Source of the DNA: Leeuwenhoekiella palythoae | GTDB lineage: Bacteria > Bacteroidota > Bacteroidia > Flavobacteriales > Flavobacteriaceae | DNA: 64,000 bases | Reading direction: 5' to 3' | NCBI RefSeq assembly: GCF_900130045.1 | Contig: NZ_FQXT01000004.1 | Span: forward strand, 565,898 to 629,897 | Shown: positions 42,889 through 54,500 of the stretch, in pieces | Layout of the letters: every line of letters starts with the position of its first letter | Position numbering within the stretch: position 1 is the first letter of the stretch | Notes under the pieces: generated by a model | What the model was told of the DNA's origin: nothing | What the model saw: only the letters and a program-made list of their open reading frames with translations | Database searches by the model: none | Program-made: the position numbers and the translations under genes

Positions 42889-43025
42889 CAACAGCAGTCG
42901 CTGCTACTTAAACTAGTACCCTTGGTGCTCGGTTTTTGTGCGTTTTAGAAAAACCATATAGCTGCGTATCAGGTAAGTTTAAAAATTGAACACTAATAAT
43001 AACTAAGATTAAAATTATTTAAATC
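42889..43025 (+). other. tuf leader, 137 bases, with a hairpin
   Basis: A non-coding stretch between tRNA-Thr and tuf. Arms GGTTTTT (42931-42937) and AAAAACC (42949-42955) form a hairpin with an 11-base loop. No Shine-Dalgarno precedes tuf; the start is preceded by AT-rich sequence. The leader may be cut out of a common tRNA-tuf transcript. Confidence 0.4.
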
Positions 43026-44213
43026 ATGGCAAAGGCAACATTTGATCGTTCCAAACCTCACTTAAATATTGGTACTATAGGGCACGTTGACCACGGTAAA
43101 ACTACCTTGACTGCTGCTATTACTACTGTACTTGCTAACGCAGGTCTTTCTGAATTAAGAAGTTTTGACTCTATTGACAACGCTCCTGAAGAAAAAGAAA
43201 GAGGTATTACTATTAACACTTCTCACGTAGAGTACGCTACAGCTAACCGTCACTACGCACACGTTGACTGTCCAGGTCACGCGGATTACGTAAAGAACAT
43301 GGTAACTGGTGCTGCTCAAATGGATGGTGCTATTCTTGTTGTTGCTGCAACTGATGGTCCTATGCCACAAACTCGTGAGCACATCCTTCTTGGTCGTCAG
43401 GTAGGTATTCCTCGTATCGTTGTTTTCATGAACAAAGTTGATATGGTTGATGATGAGGAGCTTTTGGAGCTTGTTGAGATGGAAGTTAGAGATTTATTGA
43501 GCTTCTACGAGTACGATGGTGATAATGGTCCTGTTGTTCAAGGTTCTGCTTTGGGTGCATTGAATGGTGAGCAAAAGTGGGTTGATAAAGTTATGGAGCT
43601 TATGGAAGCTGTAGATAACTGGATCGAGCTTCCTGCGCGTGATGTTGATAAGCCATTCTTGATGCCTATCGAAGATGTATTCTCTATTACTGGTCGTGGT
43701 ACTGTTGCAACTGGACGTATCGAAACTGGTGTTGCTAATACTGGAGATCCTGTAGAGATCATTGGTATGGGTGCAGAAAAACTTACTTCTACTATTACTG
43801 GGGTTGAGATGTTCCGTAAGATATTAGATAGAGGTGAAGCTGGTGATAACGTAGGTATCTTATTACGTGGTATTGAGAAAACTCAAATCTCTCGTGGTAT
43901 GGTAATTACTAAGCCTGGTTCTGTAACTCCACACACTAAATTCAAAGCTGAGGTTTATATCCTTAAGAAGGAAGAAGGTGGTCGTCACACTCCATTCCAC
44001 AATAACTACCGTCCACAGTTCTATGTACGTACAACTGATGTTACTGGTAACATTTCTCTTCCTGATGGAGTAGAGATGGTTATGCCTGGAGATAACCTTA
44101 CAATCACTGTTGAATTGATCAACTCAATAGCAATGAACGTAGGTCTACGTTTCGCTATCCGTGAAGGTGGTAGAACTGTAGGTGCTGGTCAGGTAACTGA
44201 AATTCTTGAATAA
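43026..44213 (+). CDS. tuf: Elongation factor Tu
   Basis: A 395-residue GTPase that brings aminoacyl-tRNA to the ribosome. P-loop GHVDHGKTT (about 18-26), switch [21 protein letters not shown] and the guanine-specificity motif NKVD (about 135-138) are all intact, followed by the two beta-barrel domains. Length is normal. It is preceded by tRNA-Thr and followed by a terminator and tRNA-Trp. Codon use is strongly biased, as expected for a highly expressed gene. No second tuf copy lies in the window. Confidence 0.98.
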   Translation: MAKATFDRSKPHLNIGTIGHVDHGKTTLTAAITTVLANAGLSELRSFDSIDNAPEEKERGITINTSHVEYATANRHYAHVDCPGHADYVKNMVTGAAQMDGAILVVAATDGPMPQTREHILLGRQVGIPRIVVFMNKVDMVDDEELLELVEMEVRDLLSFYEYDGDNGPVVQGSALGALNGEQKWVDKVMELMEAVDNWIELPARDVDKPFLMPIEDVFSITGRGTVATGRIETGVANTGDPVEIIGMGAEKLTSTITGVEMFRKILDRGEAGDNVGILLRGIEKTQISRGMVITKPGSVTPHTKFKAEVYILKKEEGGRHTPFHNNYRPQFYVRTTDVTGNISLPDGVEMVMPGDNLTITVELINSIAMNVGLRFAIREGGRTVGAGQVTEILE

Positions 44214-44237
44214 TCACGAATTATAGATTAATAAATT

Positions 44238-44270
44238 AAGGCGTTCGTGTAAACGAATGCCTTGATTTTT
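44238..44270 (+). terminator. Intrinsic terminator after tuf
   Basis: An 11-bp stem with one G-T pair (44238-44248 with 44253-44263), GTAA loop and GATTTTT tail. Confidence 0.85.
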
Positions 44271-44311
44271 ATAATAAAATTTAGGGTTGCTTTTGTGGTA
44301 ACTCTAGTTTT

Positions 44312-44384
44312 ACGGGTTTAGCTCAGTTGGTAGAGCACTGGTCTCCAAAACCAGGTGTCGGGAGTTCGAGCCTCTCAACCCGTG
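44312..44384 (+). tRNA. tRNA-Trp (CCA)
   Basis: A 73-base tRNA, acceptor arms ACGGGTT and AACCCGT. Stem CTGGT/ACCAG holds CTCCAAA, so the anticodon is CCA. It stands upstream of secE, with a perfect 8-bp hairpin (44394-44413) right after it. Confidence 0.95.
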
Positions 44385-44393
44385 CAAAACGAA

Positions 44394-44413
44394 AATCAAA
44401 TTTTAATTTGATT
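44394..44413 (+). other. Hairpin between tRNA-Trp and secE
   Basis: AATCAAAT, TTTA loop and ATTTGATT (44394-44413), a perfect 8-bp AT-rich stem starting 10 bases after the tRNA. It may be a weak terminator or a processing signal; no U-run follows. Confidence 0.4.
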
Positions 44414-44480
44414 AGTATTAGTTAGGCTGCTTTTAGGTAGTCGCTAGAAGACAGAGTGTCTTTTTAAAGAGTTAAACGAT

Positions 44481-44678
44481 ATGGCTGGATTAATTAATTA
44501 CCTTCAAGAGTCTTATAACGAATTGAAAAATCACGTTACCTGGACTCCGCTTTCAGAAGCACAACGTCTCACTGTTGTAGTTGTTGTTTTTACAATTGTA
44601 TTTTCATTAGCGATTTGGGGGGTAGATACAGTATTTAGTAGAGCAATCAAGGCTTATTTTAATCTGGTAGGAGCTTAA
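44481..44678 (+). CDS. secE: Preprotein translocase subunit SecE
   Basis: A 65-residue single-helix membrane protein. The sequence NYLQESYNELKNHVTWTPLSEAQR followed by one membrane helix (about 31-52) is the short Bacteroidota SecE. It clamps SecY in the translocon. First gene of the secE-nusG-rplKAJL run; 10 bases before nusG. Confidence 0.95.
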   Translation: MAGLINYLQESYNELKNHVTWTPLSEAQRLTVVVVVFTIVFSLAIWGVDTVFSRAIKAYFNLVGA

Positions 44679-44688
44679 AACAATCACA

Positions 44689-45243
44689 ATGGCTATAGCA
44701 AACAATACCAAAGATTGGTACGTGGTAAGGGCCGTAAGTGGTCAGGAGAATAAAGTTAAGGGATATATCGAGCAAGAAATCTCTCGCTTTAATCTTGAAG
44801 ATTATATCGAACAAGTACTTGTGCCTACTGAAAAAGTGGTACAGATACGCAACGGTAAAAAAATAAATAAAGAGCGTGTTTACTTTCCTGGTTATATAAT
44901 GATTCACGCGAATCTAGGGGGTGAAGTAACACACATGATTAAATCAATCAATGGTGTGATTGGGTTTTTAGGTGAGACTAAGGGTGGAGATCCTGTGCCG
45001 CTTAGAACTTCTGAGGTGAACAGAATGTTGGGTAAAGTTGATGAGTTAGCTGTTAAAACAGATAACGTTGCTATACCTTTTGTTCTTGGTGAGACTGTAA
45101 AAGTGATTGATGGTCCTTTTAATGGTTTTAATGGAACTGTTGAAAAGATCAACGAAGAGAAGCGTAAACTTGAGGTAATGGTGAAAATCTTCGGAAGAAA
45201 GACCCCGTTAGAATTGAGTTATATGCAAGTTGAGAAAGTATAA
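44689..45243 (+). CDS. nusG: Transcription termination/antitermination factor NusG
   Basis: A 184-residue factor that binds RNA polymerase and couples it to ribosome or Rho. The NGN domain covers about 1-115 (WYVVRAVSGQENKVKGYI) and the KOW domain about 125-184 (ETVKVIDGPFNGFNGTVEK). Length is ordinary for Bacteroidota. Follows secE by 10 bases; a 69-base gap precedes rplK. Confidence 0.95.
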   Translation: MAIANNTKDWYVVRAVSGQENKVKGYIEQEISRFNLEDYIEQVLVPTEKVVQIRNGKKINKERVYFPGYIMIHANLGGEVTHMIKSINGVIGFLGETKGGDPVPLRTSEVNRMLGKVDELAVKTDNVAIPFVLGETVKVIDGPFNGFNGTVEKINEEKRKLEVMVKIFGRKTPLELSYMQVEKV

Positions 45244-45312
45244 GTGTTACACATATATAAGATATCGTTCTTCTGCTTCCACTAAAGAGCATATCAAACT
45301 AAATTTTTAAAA

Positions 45313-45750
45313 ATGGCAAAAGAAGTAAGTAAGGTTGTTAAGTTGCAAGTTAAGGGAGGGGCTGCAAACCCTTCTCCCCCAGTTGGACCAGCTTTAGGTG
45401 CTGCCGGTGTTAACATCATGGAGTTCTGTAAGCAATTTAATGCTAGAACTCAAGATAAAGCTGGTAAAGTACTTCCTGTAGTTATTACTGTTTATGGTGA
45501 TAAGTCTTTTGACTTTGTGGTTAAAACGCCACCTGCTGCCATCCAATTGATGGAAGCAGCTAAGATCAAAGGAGGTTCTGGTGAGCCTAACCGTAAAAAA
45601 GTTGCTAGTGTAACTTGGGATCAAATTAGAGCTATCTCTGAAGACAAAATGCCAGATCTAAACGCGTTTACTGTTGAGAGCGCAATGAGAATGGTTGCAG
45701 GTACTGCAAGGTCTATGGGAATAACTGTAAAAGGGCAGGCTCCTTTTTAA
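45313..45750 (+). CDS. rplK: 50S ribosomal protein uL11
   Basis: A 145-residue L11 protein of the GTPase-associated centre. The N-terminal proline-rich [15 protein letters not shown] and the C-terminal 23S-rRNA-binding domain (about 70-145, [21 protein letters not shown]) are clear. Length is normal. It precedes rplA by 21 bases. Confidence 0.97.
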   Translation: MAKEVSKVVKLQVKGGAANPSPPVGPALGAAGVNIMEFCKQFNARTQDKAGKVLPVVITVYGDKSFDFVVKTPPAAIQLMEAAKIKGGSGEPNRKKVASVTWDQIRAISEDKMPDLNAFTVESAMRMVAGTARSMGITVKGQAPF

Positions 45751-45771
45751 CATCCAAAAAAGCAATTTAAA

Positions 45772-46470
45772 ATGGCAAAAGTAACAAAGAAGCAAAAAGA
45801 AGCACGTGCTAAAGTAGATTCTGGTTCTACCTATACCTTAGCAGAAGCTTCAGCTTTAATAAAAGAAGTAAGCAAAGTAAACTTTGATCCTTCTGTTGAC
45901 TTAGCTGTACGTCTTAATGTAGATCCGCGTAAAGCGAATCAAATGGTTCGTGGAGTGGTAACACTTCCTCACGGAACCGGTAAAGATGTTAAGGTTCTTG
46001 CTCTGGTAACTCCAGATAAAGAAGCTGAAGCTAAAGAAGCGGGAGCTGACTTTGTTGGTCTTGATGAATATTTAGAGAAAATCAAAGGCGGTTGGACAGA
46101 TGTTGACGTTATCGTAACAATGCCAAGCGTTATGGGTAAATTAGGTCCTTTAGGACGTGTATTAGGGCCTCGTGGTCTTATGCCAAACCCTAAAACCGGT
46201 ACAGTAACAATGGATATCGCTAAAGCGGTATCTGATGTAAAAGCTGGTAAGATTGACTTTAAAGTTGATAAGACAGGTATTGTACATGCAGCGATTGGTA
46301 AGGCGTCTTTTGATGCTGAAAAAATTGCAGCTAACGCAAGAGAATTGATAACCACATTAGTAAAATTGAAGCCTACTGCAGCTAAAGGTGTTTATATTAA
46401 AAGCATTTTTATGTCTAGTACTATGAGTCCTAGTGTTGAAGTAGATTCAAAACGTTTTGCTGAGCAGTAA
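45772..46470 (+). CDS. rplA: 50S ribosomal protein uL1
   Basis: A 232-residue L1 stalk protein; two-domain layout with [21 protein letters not shown] and NPKTGTVT typical of the family. In many bacteria L1 represses its own operon by binding a leader; a candidate site cannot be confirmed here. 10 bases before rplJ. Confidence 0.97.
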   Translation: MAKVTKKQKEARAKVDSGSTYTLAEASALIKEVSKVNFDPSVDLAVRLNVDPRKANQMVRGVVTLPHGTGKDVKVLALVTPDKEAEAKEAGADFVGLDEYLEKIKGGWTDVDVIVTMPSVMGKLGPLGRVLGPRGLMPNPKTGTVTMDIAKAVSDVKAGKIDFKVDKTGIVHAAIGKASFDAEKIAANARELITTLVKLKPTAAKGVYIKSIFMSSTMSPSVEVDSKRFAEQ

Positions 46471-46480
46471 AAGTTAAATT

Positions 46481-47002
46481 ATGACAAGAGAAGAAAAATC
46501 ACAAGTAATAGAAGATTTGACTGCGCAGTTGGCTGATAGTGCTAATATTTATTTAGCAGATATTTCAGGTCTTAATGCTGACACTACGTCTAAGTTGCGT
46601 AGAGCTTGTTTTAAGGCAAACGTAAAGCTAGCCGTGGTTAAAAATACATTGCTTGCAAAAGCAATGGAGAGTTCAGAAAAGGATTTTGGAGAATTGCCTG
46701 AAGTATTAAAAGGTAACACTTCAATTATGCTTTCTGAAACAGGAAATGCACCAGCTAAGGTAATTAAGGAATTTCGTAAGAAATCTGAAAAACCTTTACT
46801 TAAAGGAGCATTTATTGAAGAGGCAATTTACATAGGTGACGATCAGTTAGACGCCCTTGTAGATATCAAGTCAAGAGAAGAGCTTATTGGAGAGATCGTT
46901 GGTCTTCTTCAGTCGCCTGCTAAGAACGTTATCAGCGCTCTTAAATCAGGAGGTTCTACAATTGCTGGCCTTGTTAAAACCCTTCAGGAAAGAGAAGGTT
47001 AA
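46481..47002 (+). CDS. rplJ: 50S ribosomal protein uL10
   Basis: A 173-residue stalk base protein that carries bL12 dimers and binds 23S rRNA. N-terminal EEKSQVIEDLTAQLADSANIYLADISGL and the C-terminal helix for bL12 binding (about 135-173) are seen. Normal length. No obvious attenuator to rplL; the gap is 57 bases and AT-rich. Confidence 0.97.
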   Translation: MTREEKSQVIEDLTAQLADSANIYLADISGLNADTTSKLRRACFKANVKLAVVKNTLLAKAMESSEKDFGELPEVLKGNTSIMLSETGNAPAKVIKEFRKKSEKPLLKGAFIEEAIYIGDDQLDALVDIKSREELIGEIVGLLQSPAKNVISALKSGGSTIAGLVKTLQEREG

Positions 47003-47059
47003 TTAACGTACGCACTTAATAATTTATATAAAGACAATTTTTTTTAAAACGATAGAAAA

Positions 47060-47434
47060 ATGGCAGATTTAAAAGATTTCGCAGAACAACTAGTTAACTT
47101 AACAGTAAAAGAAGTAAATGAGTTAGCTACTATTTTAAAAGATGAGTATGGTATCGAACCTGCAGCTGCTGCAGTTGCTGTTGCTGGTCCTGCTGCTGGT
47201 GGTGATGACGCTGGTGAAGAGCAAACTGAATTTGATGTAATCCTTAAAGCCGCTGGTGGTTCTAAACTTGCAGTTGTAAAACTTGTAAAAGAATTAACTG
47301 GAGCTGGTCTTAAAGATGCAAAAGAGCTTGTTGACAACGCACCAAGCCCAATCAAAGAAGGTATTGCAAAAGACGAAGCAGAAGCTATCAAATCTCAATT
47401 AGAAGAAGCTGGAGCTGAAGTTGAGCTTAAGTAA
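47060..47434 (+). CDS. rplL: 50S ribosomal protein bL12 (L7/L12)
   Basis: A 124-residue stalk protein: N-terminal dimerisation domain (about 1-35), Ala/Gly-rich hinge (about 36-55, [14 protein letters not shown]) and C-terminal factor-binding domain (about 56-124, [20 protein letters not shown]). It sits before rpoB; a long hairpin follows at 47457. Confidence 0.97.
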   Translation: MADLKDFAEQLVNLTVKEVNELATILKDEYGIEPAAAAVAVAGPAAGGDDAGEEQTEFDVILKAAGGSKLAVVKLVKELTGAGLKDAKELVDNAPSPIKEGIAKDEAEAIKSQLEEAGAEVELK

Positions 47435-47456
47435 GCTTAGCTACTATAAATACAAA

Positions 47457-47499
47457 GGTTTAGGTCTTTTCGATTTATCGAAATGGGCCTAAACCATTT
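47457..47499 (+). promoter_or_regulatory. Long hairpin between rplL and rpoB (attenuator or processing site)
   Basis: Outer arms GGTTTAGGTC (47457-47466) and GGCCTAAACC (47486-47495, one G-T pair) enclose an inner stem TTTCGA/TCGAAA (47468-47473 with 47478-47483). The tail is CATTTGTCG rather than a long U-run, so partial termination or RNase processing that lowers rpoB relative to rplL is more likely than full termination. Confidence 0.6.
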
Positions 47500-47622
47500 G
47501 TCGTATATAAGGTTTTCCTAATATTTACGACTATTATTGCCTTAGATTTCTTATGTTAAGAGGTCTCAGAATCTGAATAAACAGATTCTCAATCTATTTT
47601 AATTAAATTCCGTTCGTTGAAG

Positions 47623-50600
47623 ATGCAAGCAAAACAAGCTGAAAGACTGAATTTCTCATCGGTAAAGAACAGACCTGAATATCCTGACTTTTTAGATATT
47701 CAGATTAAATCCTTTCAAGATTTCTTTCAATTAGAGACTAAGTCTGAAGAAAGAGGAAATGAAGGACTTTACAATACTTTTCTAGAGAACTTCCCAATTA
47801 CGGATACCCGTAATAATTTTGTACTAGAATTCTTGGACTACTTTGTAGATCCACCCAGATACTCAATTCAGGAGTGTATCGAGCGAGGCCTTACGTATAG
47901 TGTGCCACTTAAAGCTCGTTTAAAATTATACTGTACTGATGAAGAACATGAAGATTTTGAAACCATAGTACAAGATGTTTATCTTGGTACTATTCCTTAC
48001 ATGACACCTAGTGGTACTTTTTGTATTAATGGTGCGGAGCGCGTTGTTGTATCTCAGCTTCACCGTTCACCAGGTGTTTTCTTCGGGCAGTCTTTTCACG
48101 CAAATGGTACTAAGCTTTATTCGGCACGTGTAATTCCTTTTAAAGGATCGTGGATTGAATTTGCGACAGATATCAACAGTGTGATGTATGCATATATCGA
48201 TCGTAAGAAAAAATTACCGGTAACCACTCTTTTCCGTGCAATAGGTTTTGAACGTGATAAAGATATTCTTGAGATTTTTGACCTTGCTGAAGAGGTTAAA
48301 GTTTCAAAAACCGGATTAAAGAAATATTTAGGTCGTAAACTCGCTGCACGTGTATTGAACACATGGCACGAGGATTTCGTTGATGAAGATACAGGTGAAG
48401 TTGTATCTATTGAGCGTAACGAGATCGTATTAGACCGTGATACTGTTCTTGAGAAAGAACACGTGGATGAAATTTTAGATGCAGGTGCTAAAACAATTCT
48501 TCTTCATAAAGAAGATAATCAGTTGGCTGACTATGCAATCATTCACAATACACTTCAGAAGGACCCTACTAACTCAGAGAAAGAGGCAGTAGAGCATATT
48601 TATCGTCAATTGCGTAATGCTGAGCCGCCAGATGAGGAAACAGCACGTGGTATTATCGATAAATTATTCTTTAGTGATCAGCGTTACAATTTAGGTGAAG
48701 TTGGTCGTTACCGAATGAACAAAAAATTAGGTCTTGATATTGGTATGGATAAGCAAGTGCTTACCAAACAAGATATCATTACTATCGTAAAATATTTAAT
48801 TGAGCTTATCAACTCTAAAGCTGAGATTGATGATATTGATCACCTTTCTAACCGTCGTGTACGTACAGTAGGAGAGCAATTATCTACCCAGTTTGGTGTT
48901 GGTTTGGCACGTATGGCGCGTACCATTCGTGAACGTATGAACGTTCGTGATAATGAGGTGTTTACTCCGATTGACTTGATCAATGCGAAAACTCTTTCGT
49001 CTGTGATCAACTCTTTCTTTGGTACCAACCAGCTTTCTCAGTTTATGGATCAGACGAATCCTCTTGCAGAGATCACGCACAAGCGTCGTCTTTCAGCATT
49101 AGGGCCCGGTGGTCTTTCTCGTGAGCGTGCAGGTTTTGAGGTTCGTGACGTACACTATACGCATTATGGTCGTCTTTGTCCTATTGAAACTCCTGAAGGT
49201 CCAAACATTGGTTTGATTTCGTCTTTGGCAGTGTATGCTAAGGTGAACAATATGGGCTTCATTGAAACTCCATATCGTACGGTTACCGATGGAAAAATTG
49301 ACTTAGAGACTAAACCAAAATATTTAAGTGCAGAGGAAGAAGAAGGGATGTTGATTGCGCAAGCAAACAATCCAATGGATGACTCTGGTAAGATTGAAGA
49401 AGAACGCGTAATTGCACGTATGGAAGGTGACTTCCCGGTTGTTGAGCCAAATACGGTTCATTATGCCGATGTTTCTCCAAACCAGATTGCTTCTATTTCG
49501 GCTTCTTTAATTCCGTTCTTGGAGCACGATGATGCAAACCGTGCATTGATGGGATCAAACATGATGCGTCAGGCAGTACCACTTTTACGCGCAGACTCAC
49601 CTATTGTTGGTACAGGTCTTGAGCGTCAGGTAGCTTCTGATTCACGTGTATTGATCAATGCTGAAGGTGATGGTGAAGTTGAATATGTAGATGCTAATGA
49701 AATTACTATCAAATACGACCGTACTGATGATGAGCGTATGGTAAGTTTTGATGGTGATAGTAAAACCTATCAGTTAATTAAATTCCGTAAGACAAACCAA
49801 AGTACTTCTATTAACTTGAAGCCTATCGTAAGAAGAGGTGATCGTGTTAAAAAAGGTCAAGTTTTGTGTCAAGGATACGCTACTGAAGCAGGCGAACTTG
49901 CACTTGGTAGAAACATGAAAGTAGCCTTCATGCCTTGGAAAGGGTATAACTTTGAGGATGCTATCGTGATTTCTGAGAAAGTTGTACGCGATGACATCTT
50001 CACATCTATTCACGTAGATGAGTATTCTTTAGATGTTAGAGATACTAAACTAGGTAATGAGGAATTGACCAATGATATTCCTAACGTTTCAGAAGAGGCT
50101 ACTAAAGACCTTGATGAAAACGGAATGATCAGAATTGGTGCTGAAGTTAAACCTGGAGATATATTAATTGGTAAGATTACTCCAAAAGGAGAATCAGATC
50201 CAACTCCAGAAGAAAAGCTGCTTCGTGCAATCTTTGGTGATAAAGCCGGGGATGTTAAAGATGCTTCGTTAAAAGCTTCTCCATCTTTAAGAGGAGTTGT
50301 AATTGACAAGAAGTTATTTGCTCGTGCGATAAAAGATAAGCGCAAGCGTGCTAAAGACAAAGAAGATATCGCTGCATTAGAAGCAGAATACGATCAGAAA
50401 TTTGATGATCTTAAAGCGATTTTAGTTGACAAACTTTTCCAGCTAGTTAACGGAAAAACTGCTCAAGGTGTTAAGAATGACTTAGGTGAAGAAGTTCTTC
50501 CTAAAGGAAAGAAATTCACGCTTAAGATGCTCAATGCGGTTGAAGATTATACACACTTAAATCAAGGTACTTGGACGACTGATGACGCGACTAACGTGTT

Positions 50601-51435
50601 GATCGCAGATTTATTACATAATTACCGAATCAAAGAAAATGATCTTCAGGGTAATTTACGTCGTGAGAAGTTTACCATTTCTGTTGGGGATGAGCTTCCT
50701 GCAGGTATTATTAAACTTGCTAAAGTATACGTTGCTAAAAAACGTAAACTTAAAGTAGGGGATAAGATGGCAGGTCGTCACGGTAACAAAGGTATTGTTG
50801 CGCGTATTGTACGTCAAGAAGATATGCCATTCTTAGAAGATGGTACTCCTGTAGATATCGTACTTAACCCACTTGGTGTACCTTCTCGTATGAACATTGG
50901 TCAGATTTATGAAACTGTTCTTGGTTGGGCAGGTCAAAAATTAGGTCGTAAGTATGCAACTCCAATTTTCGACGGAGCTACTTTAGATCAGATCAATGAG
51001 CTTACTGATGAAGCAGGAATCCCAAGATTTGGTCATACGTATCTTTACGATGGTGGTACAGGTGATCGTTTTGATCAGCCGGCAACCGTGGGTGTGATCT
51101 ATATGCTTAAACTAGGGCATATGGTTGATGATAAAATGCACGCACGTTCCATAGGGCCTTACTCATTAATTACGCAACAGCCGCTAGGTGGTAAAGCACA
51201 GTTTGGTGGTCAGCGTTTTGGTGAGATGGAGGTTTGGGCACTTGAGGCTTATGGAGCTTCAGCGACCCTGCGTGAGATCTTAACCGTGAAGTCTGATGAT
51301 GTTATTGGTAGAGCTAAAACTTACGAGAGTATCGTAAAAGGAGAGCCAATGCCAGAGCCTGGTTTACCAGAATCGTTCAACGTATTAATGCACGAACTTA
51401 AAGGACTTGGACTAGACATTCGTCTAGAAGAATAG
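47623..51435 (+). CDS. rpoB: RNA polymerase subunit beta
   Basis: A 1270-residue core RNA polymerase subunit. The N-terminus [13 protein letters not shown], the rifampicin-region [21 protein letters not shown] with [22 protein letters not shown], and the C-terminal [24 protein letters not shown] are intact. The frame is open from a TTG at 47617, with the ATG at 47623 being the likely start. The length is characteristic of Flavobacteriia. The residues of the rifampicin pocket ([22 protein letters not shown]) look wild-type. rpoC follows after a palindrome-bearing 90-base spacer. Confidence 0.98.
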   Translation: MQAKQAERLNFSSVKNRPEYPDFLDIQIKSFQDFFQLETKSEERGNEGLYNTFLENFPITDTRNNFVLEFLDYFVDPPRYSIQECIERGLTYSVPLKARLKLYCTDEEHEDFETIVQDVYLGTIPYMTPSGTFCINGAERVVVSQLHRSPGVFFGQSFHANGTKLYSARVIPFKGSWIEFATDINSVMYAYIDRKKKLPVTTLFRAIGFERDKDILEIFDLAEEVKVSKTGLKKYLGRKLAARVLNTWHEDFVDEDTGEVVSIERNEIVLDRDTVLEKEHVDEILDAGAKTILLHKEDNQLADYAIIHNTLQKDPTNSEKEAVEHIYRQLRNAEPPDEETARGIIDKLFFSDQRYNLGEVGRYRMNKKLGLDIGMDKQVLTKQDIITIVKYLIELINSKAEIDDIDHLSNRRVRTVGEQLSTQFGVGLARMARTIRERMNVRDNEVFTPIDLINAKTLSSVINSFFGTNQLSQFMDQTNPLAEITHKRRLSALGPGGLSRERAGFEVRDVHYTHYGRLCPIETPEGPNIGLISSLAVYAKVNNMGFIETPYRTVTDGKIDLETKPKYLSAEEEEGMLIAQANNPMDDSGKIEEERVIARMEGDFPVVEPNTVHYADVSPNQIASISASLIPFLEHDDANRALMGSNMMRQAVPLLRADSPIVGTGLERQVASDSRVLINAEGDGEVEYVDANEITIKYDRTDDERMVSFDGDSKTYQLIKFRKTNQSTSINLKPIVRRGDRVKKGQVLCQGYATEAGELALGRNMKVAFMPWKGYNFEDAIVISEKVVRDDIFTSIHVDEYSLDVRDTKLGNEELTNDIPNVSEEATKDLDENGMIRIGAEVKPGDILIGKITPKGESDPTPEEKLLRAIFGDKAGDVKDASLKASPSLRGVVIDKKLFARAIKDKRKRAKDKEDIAALEAEYDQKFDDLKAILVDKLFQLVNGKTAQGVKNDLGEEVLPKGKKFTLKMLNAVEDYTHLNQGTWTTDDATNVLIADLLHNYRIKENDLQGNLRREKFTISVGDELPAGIIKLAKVYVAKKRKLKVGDKMAGRHGNKGIVARIVRQEDMPFLEDGTPVDIVLNPLGVPSRMNIGQIYETVLGWAGQKLGRKYATPIFDGATLDQINELTDEAGIPRFGHTYLYDGGTGDRFDQPATVGVIYMLKLGHMVDDKMHARSIGPYSLITQQPLGGKAQFGGQRFGEMEVWALEAYGASATLREILTVKSDDVIGRAKTYESIVKGEPMPEPGLPESFNVLMHELKGLGLDIRLEE

Positions 51436-51443
51436 ATACTGAG

Positions 51444-51475
51444 GGTTGCGCTTCCGCGGAAGCGTAACCTTATTT
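51444..51475 (+). terminator. Hairpin between rpoB and rpoC
   Basis: A 12-bp stem (51444-51455 with 51458-51469, one G-T pair); the core CGCTTCCGCGGAAGCG (51449-51464) is a perfect palindrome. A short T/A stretch follows. Partial terminator or RNA-processing site is likely, as rpoC must still be transcribed. Confidence 0.5.
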
Positions 51476-51525
51476 TAAAAAAGTATCAAGCAGTTAAAAA
51501 AGAATAATTTTCGACATAAGGTATT

Positions 51526-54500
51526 ATGGCAAGAGATAATGATAAGAATGCAGTAAAGAGATTTGATCAAATCTCTATTGGTCTTGCATCTCCTGAAGCG
51601 ATTTTGGCTGAATCGCGCGGAGAGGTGTTAAAACCAGAAACTATAAACTACCGTACGCACAAGCCTGAGCGTGATGGTTTGTTCTGTGAGCGCATCTTTG
51701 GTCCTGTAAAGGATTATGAGTGTGCTTGTGGAAAATATAAGCGTATACGCTATAAAGGCATTGTTTGTGACCGTTGTGGTGTAGAAGTTACTGAGAAAAA
51801 AGTACGTAGAGATCGTGTTGGACACATCAACCTTGTAGTGCCTGTTGCACACATCTGGTACTTTAGAAGTTTGCCAAATAAAATAGGGTATCTTTTAGGT
51901 CTTCCGTCTAAGAAATTAGATATGATTATCTATTATGAGCGCTATGTAGTTATTCAGCCTGGTATAGCTAAGAATGAAGAAGGAGAGGAGCTTAAGAAGA
52001 TGGACTTCCTTACGGAAGAAGAATACCTAAATGTTCTTGAGTCTATTCCTCAAGAAAATATGTACTTAGAAGATAGCGATCCTAATAAGTTTATCGCTAA
52101 AATGGGTGCAGAATGTCTAGTTGATTTATTAAGACGTATTGATCTTAATGAATTGTCTTATGATTTACGTCATAAAGCTAACAATGAGACTTCAAAACAA
52201 CGTAAAACCGAAGCTTTAAAGCGTCTTCAGGTTGTAGAATCTCTGCGTGATGCTAATAAGAATCGCGAGAATCTACCTGAGTGGATGATTATGAAAGTGG
52301 TTCCTGTAATTCCACCAGAATTACGTCCACTTGTGCCACTTGATGGTGGTCGTTTTGCGACTTCAGATTTAAATGACCTTTACCGTCGTGTGATCATTCG
52401 TAACAACCGTTTGAAGCGTTTGATGGAAATCAAGGCTCCAGAGGTGATTTTACGTAATGAGAAGCGTATGCTTCAAGAAGCTGTAGATTCACTATTTGAT
52501 AACACCCGTAAATCTTCAGCGGTAAAAACCGACTCAAACCGTCCTTTAAAATCACTTTCTGATTCCTTAAAAGGTAAGCAAGGTCGTTTCCGTCAAAACT
52601 TACTTGGTAAGCGTGTAGATTATTCTGCGCGTTCGGTGATTGTTGTTGGACCAGAATTGAAACTTTACGAGTGTGGTCTGCCTAAAGATATGGCAGCAGA
52701 ACTTTACAAGCCTTTCGTGATCAGAAAATTGATCGAAAGAGGAATTGTAAAAACCGTAAAGTCTGCTAAAAAGATTATAGATAAAAAAGAGCCAGTGGTT
52801 TGGGATATCTTGGAGAACGTTCTTAAAGGACATCCGGTATTGCTAAACCGTGCTCCTACGCTTCACCGTTTAGGTATTCAGGCGTTCCAGCCTAAGCTTA
52901 TTGAAGGTAAGGCGATTCAGCTTCACCCATTAGTGTGTACGGCATTTAACGCCGACTTTGATGGTGACCAGATGGCGGTTCACTTACCATTAGGTCCTGA
53001 AGCTATCTTAGAAGCGCAAATGTTAATGCTTGCTTCAAACAATATTCTAAACCCTGCTAACGGTGCTCCTATTACTGTACCTTCTCAGGATATGGTATTG
53101 GGTCTATATTATATGACTAAAGCACGTAAGAGTACTCCTGAGCATCCTATTTTAGGAGAAGGAATTACTTTTTACAGTGCAGAAGAAGTTGTTATTGCGC
53201 ACAACCAAAAGCGTGTAAATATTAACGCTAACATTAAAATACGTACTAAAGATTTCAATGAGAACGGTGAGTTAGTTTACCAAATCATCGATACTACAGT
53301 GGGTCGTGTATTATTTAATGAAAGCGTACCGGAAGAATGTGGGTACATCAACGAAGTATTGACTAAAAAGTCACTTAGAGATGTTATCGCACGTATTCTA
53401 AAATTAACCAGTGTTCCGCGTACTGCTGAGTTCCTTGACAGTATCAAGACACTAGGATATACTTTCGCATTTAGAGGTGGATTGTCGTTCTCACTTGGGG
53501 ATATTATTATTCCTGCTGAGAAATACGAAATGATCGAAGAGGCGAATACTCAAGTAGACGGAATTATGTCTAGCTATAACATGGGTCTTATCACAAATTC
53601 TGAGCGTTATAATCAGGTAATTGATGTTTGGACATCAACTAACGCATCGTTGACCGAATTGTCTATGAAGCGTATCCGTGAGGATCAGCAAGGGTTTAAC
53701 TCAGTGTTTATGATGCTTGACTCTGGGGCTCGTGGTTCTAAGGAGCAGATTCGTCAGTTGACCGGTATGCGTGGTTTGATGGCTAAGCCTAAAAAATCTA
53801 ACGATGGTGGTGGTGCTATTATTGAAAACCCGATTCTTTCTAACTTTAAAGAAGGGTTATCAATTCTTGAATACTTTATCTCAACGCACGGTGCTCGTAA
53901 GGGTCTTGCGGATACGGCACTTAAAACGGCAGATGCGGGTTACTTAACACGTCGTCTGGTTGATGTATCTCAAGATGTAATTGTAAACAGTGAAGATTGT
54001 GGTACATTAAGAGGTGTTGAAGTTTCTGCGCTTAAGAAGAATGAGGAAATCGTTGAAACACTTGAGGCTCGTATCATTGGTCGTATTGCGTTAAACGATG
54101 TGGTTAACCCACTAAACAGTGAAGTTATTGTTGAGGCTGGTGCAGAAATTACTGAAGAATTAGGTGCTGAGATTTCTAAAGCTCCAATCGAAAGTGTTGA
54201 AGTACGCTCTCCGTTAACTTGTGAAGCTAGTAAAGGTATTTGTGCTAAATGTTACGGGCGTAACCTAGCAACCAATAAAATGGTTCAAATGGGTGAAGCT
54301 GTGGGTGTTGTTGCTGCTCAATCAATTGGTGAGCCGGGTACTCAGCTTACACTACGTACCTTCCACGTGGGTGGTATTGCAGGAAACATTTCTGAGGAAA
54401 ACAAAGTGGTTTCTAAATTTGATGGTCGCCTTGAGATTGAAGATCTTAAGACTGTTGAAGGGGAAGCTCCTGATGGTTCAACTTCACAAATCGTTATTTC

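Noticed and set aside
47044..47391. 115-codon minus-strand frame across rplL
   Set aside because: Antisense to bL12; Ser/Ala-rich composition follows from the reverse of the Ala/Gly-rich hinge.
50010..50360. 116-codon minus-strand frame in rpoB
   Set aside because: Antisense to a conserved part of rpoB; no support as a gene.
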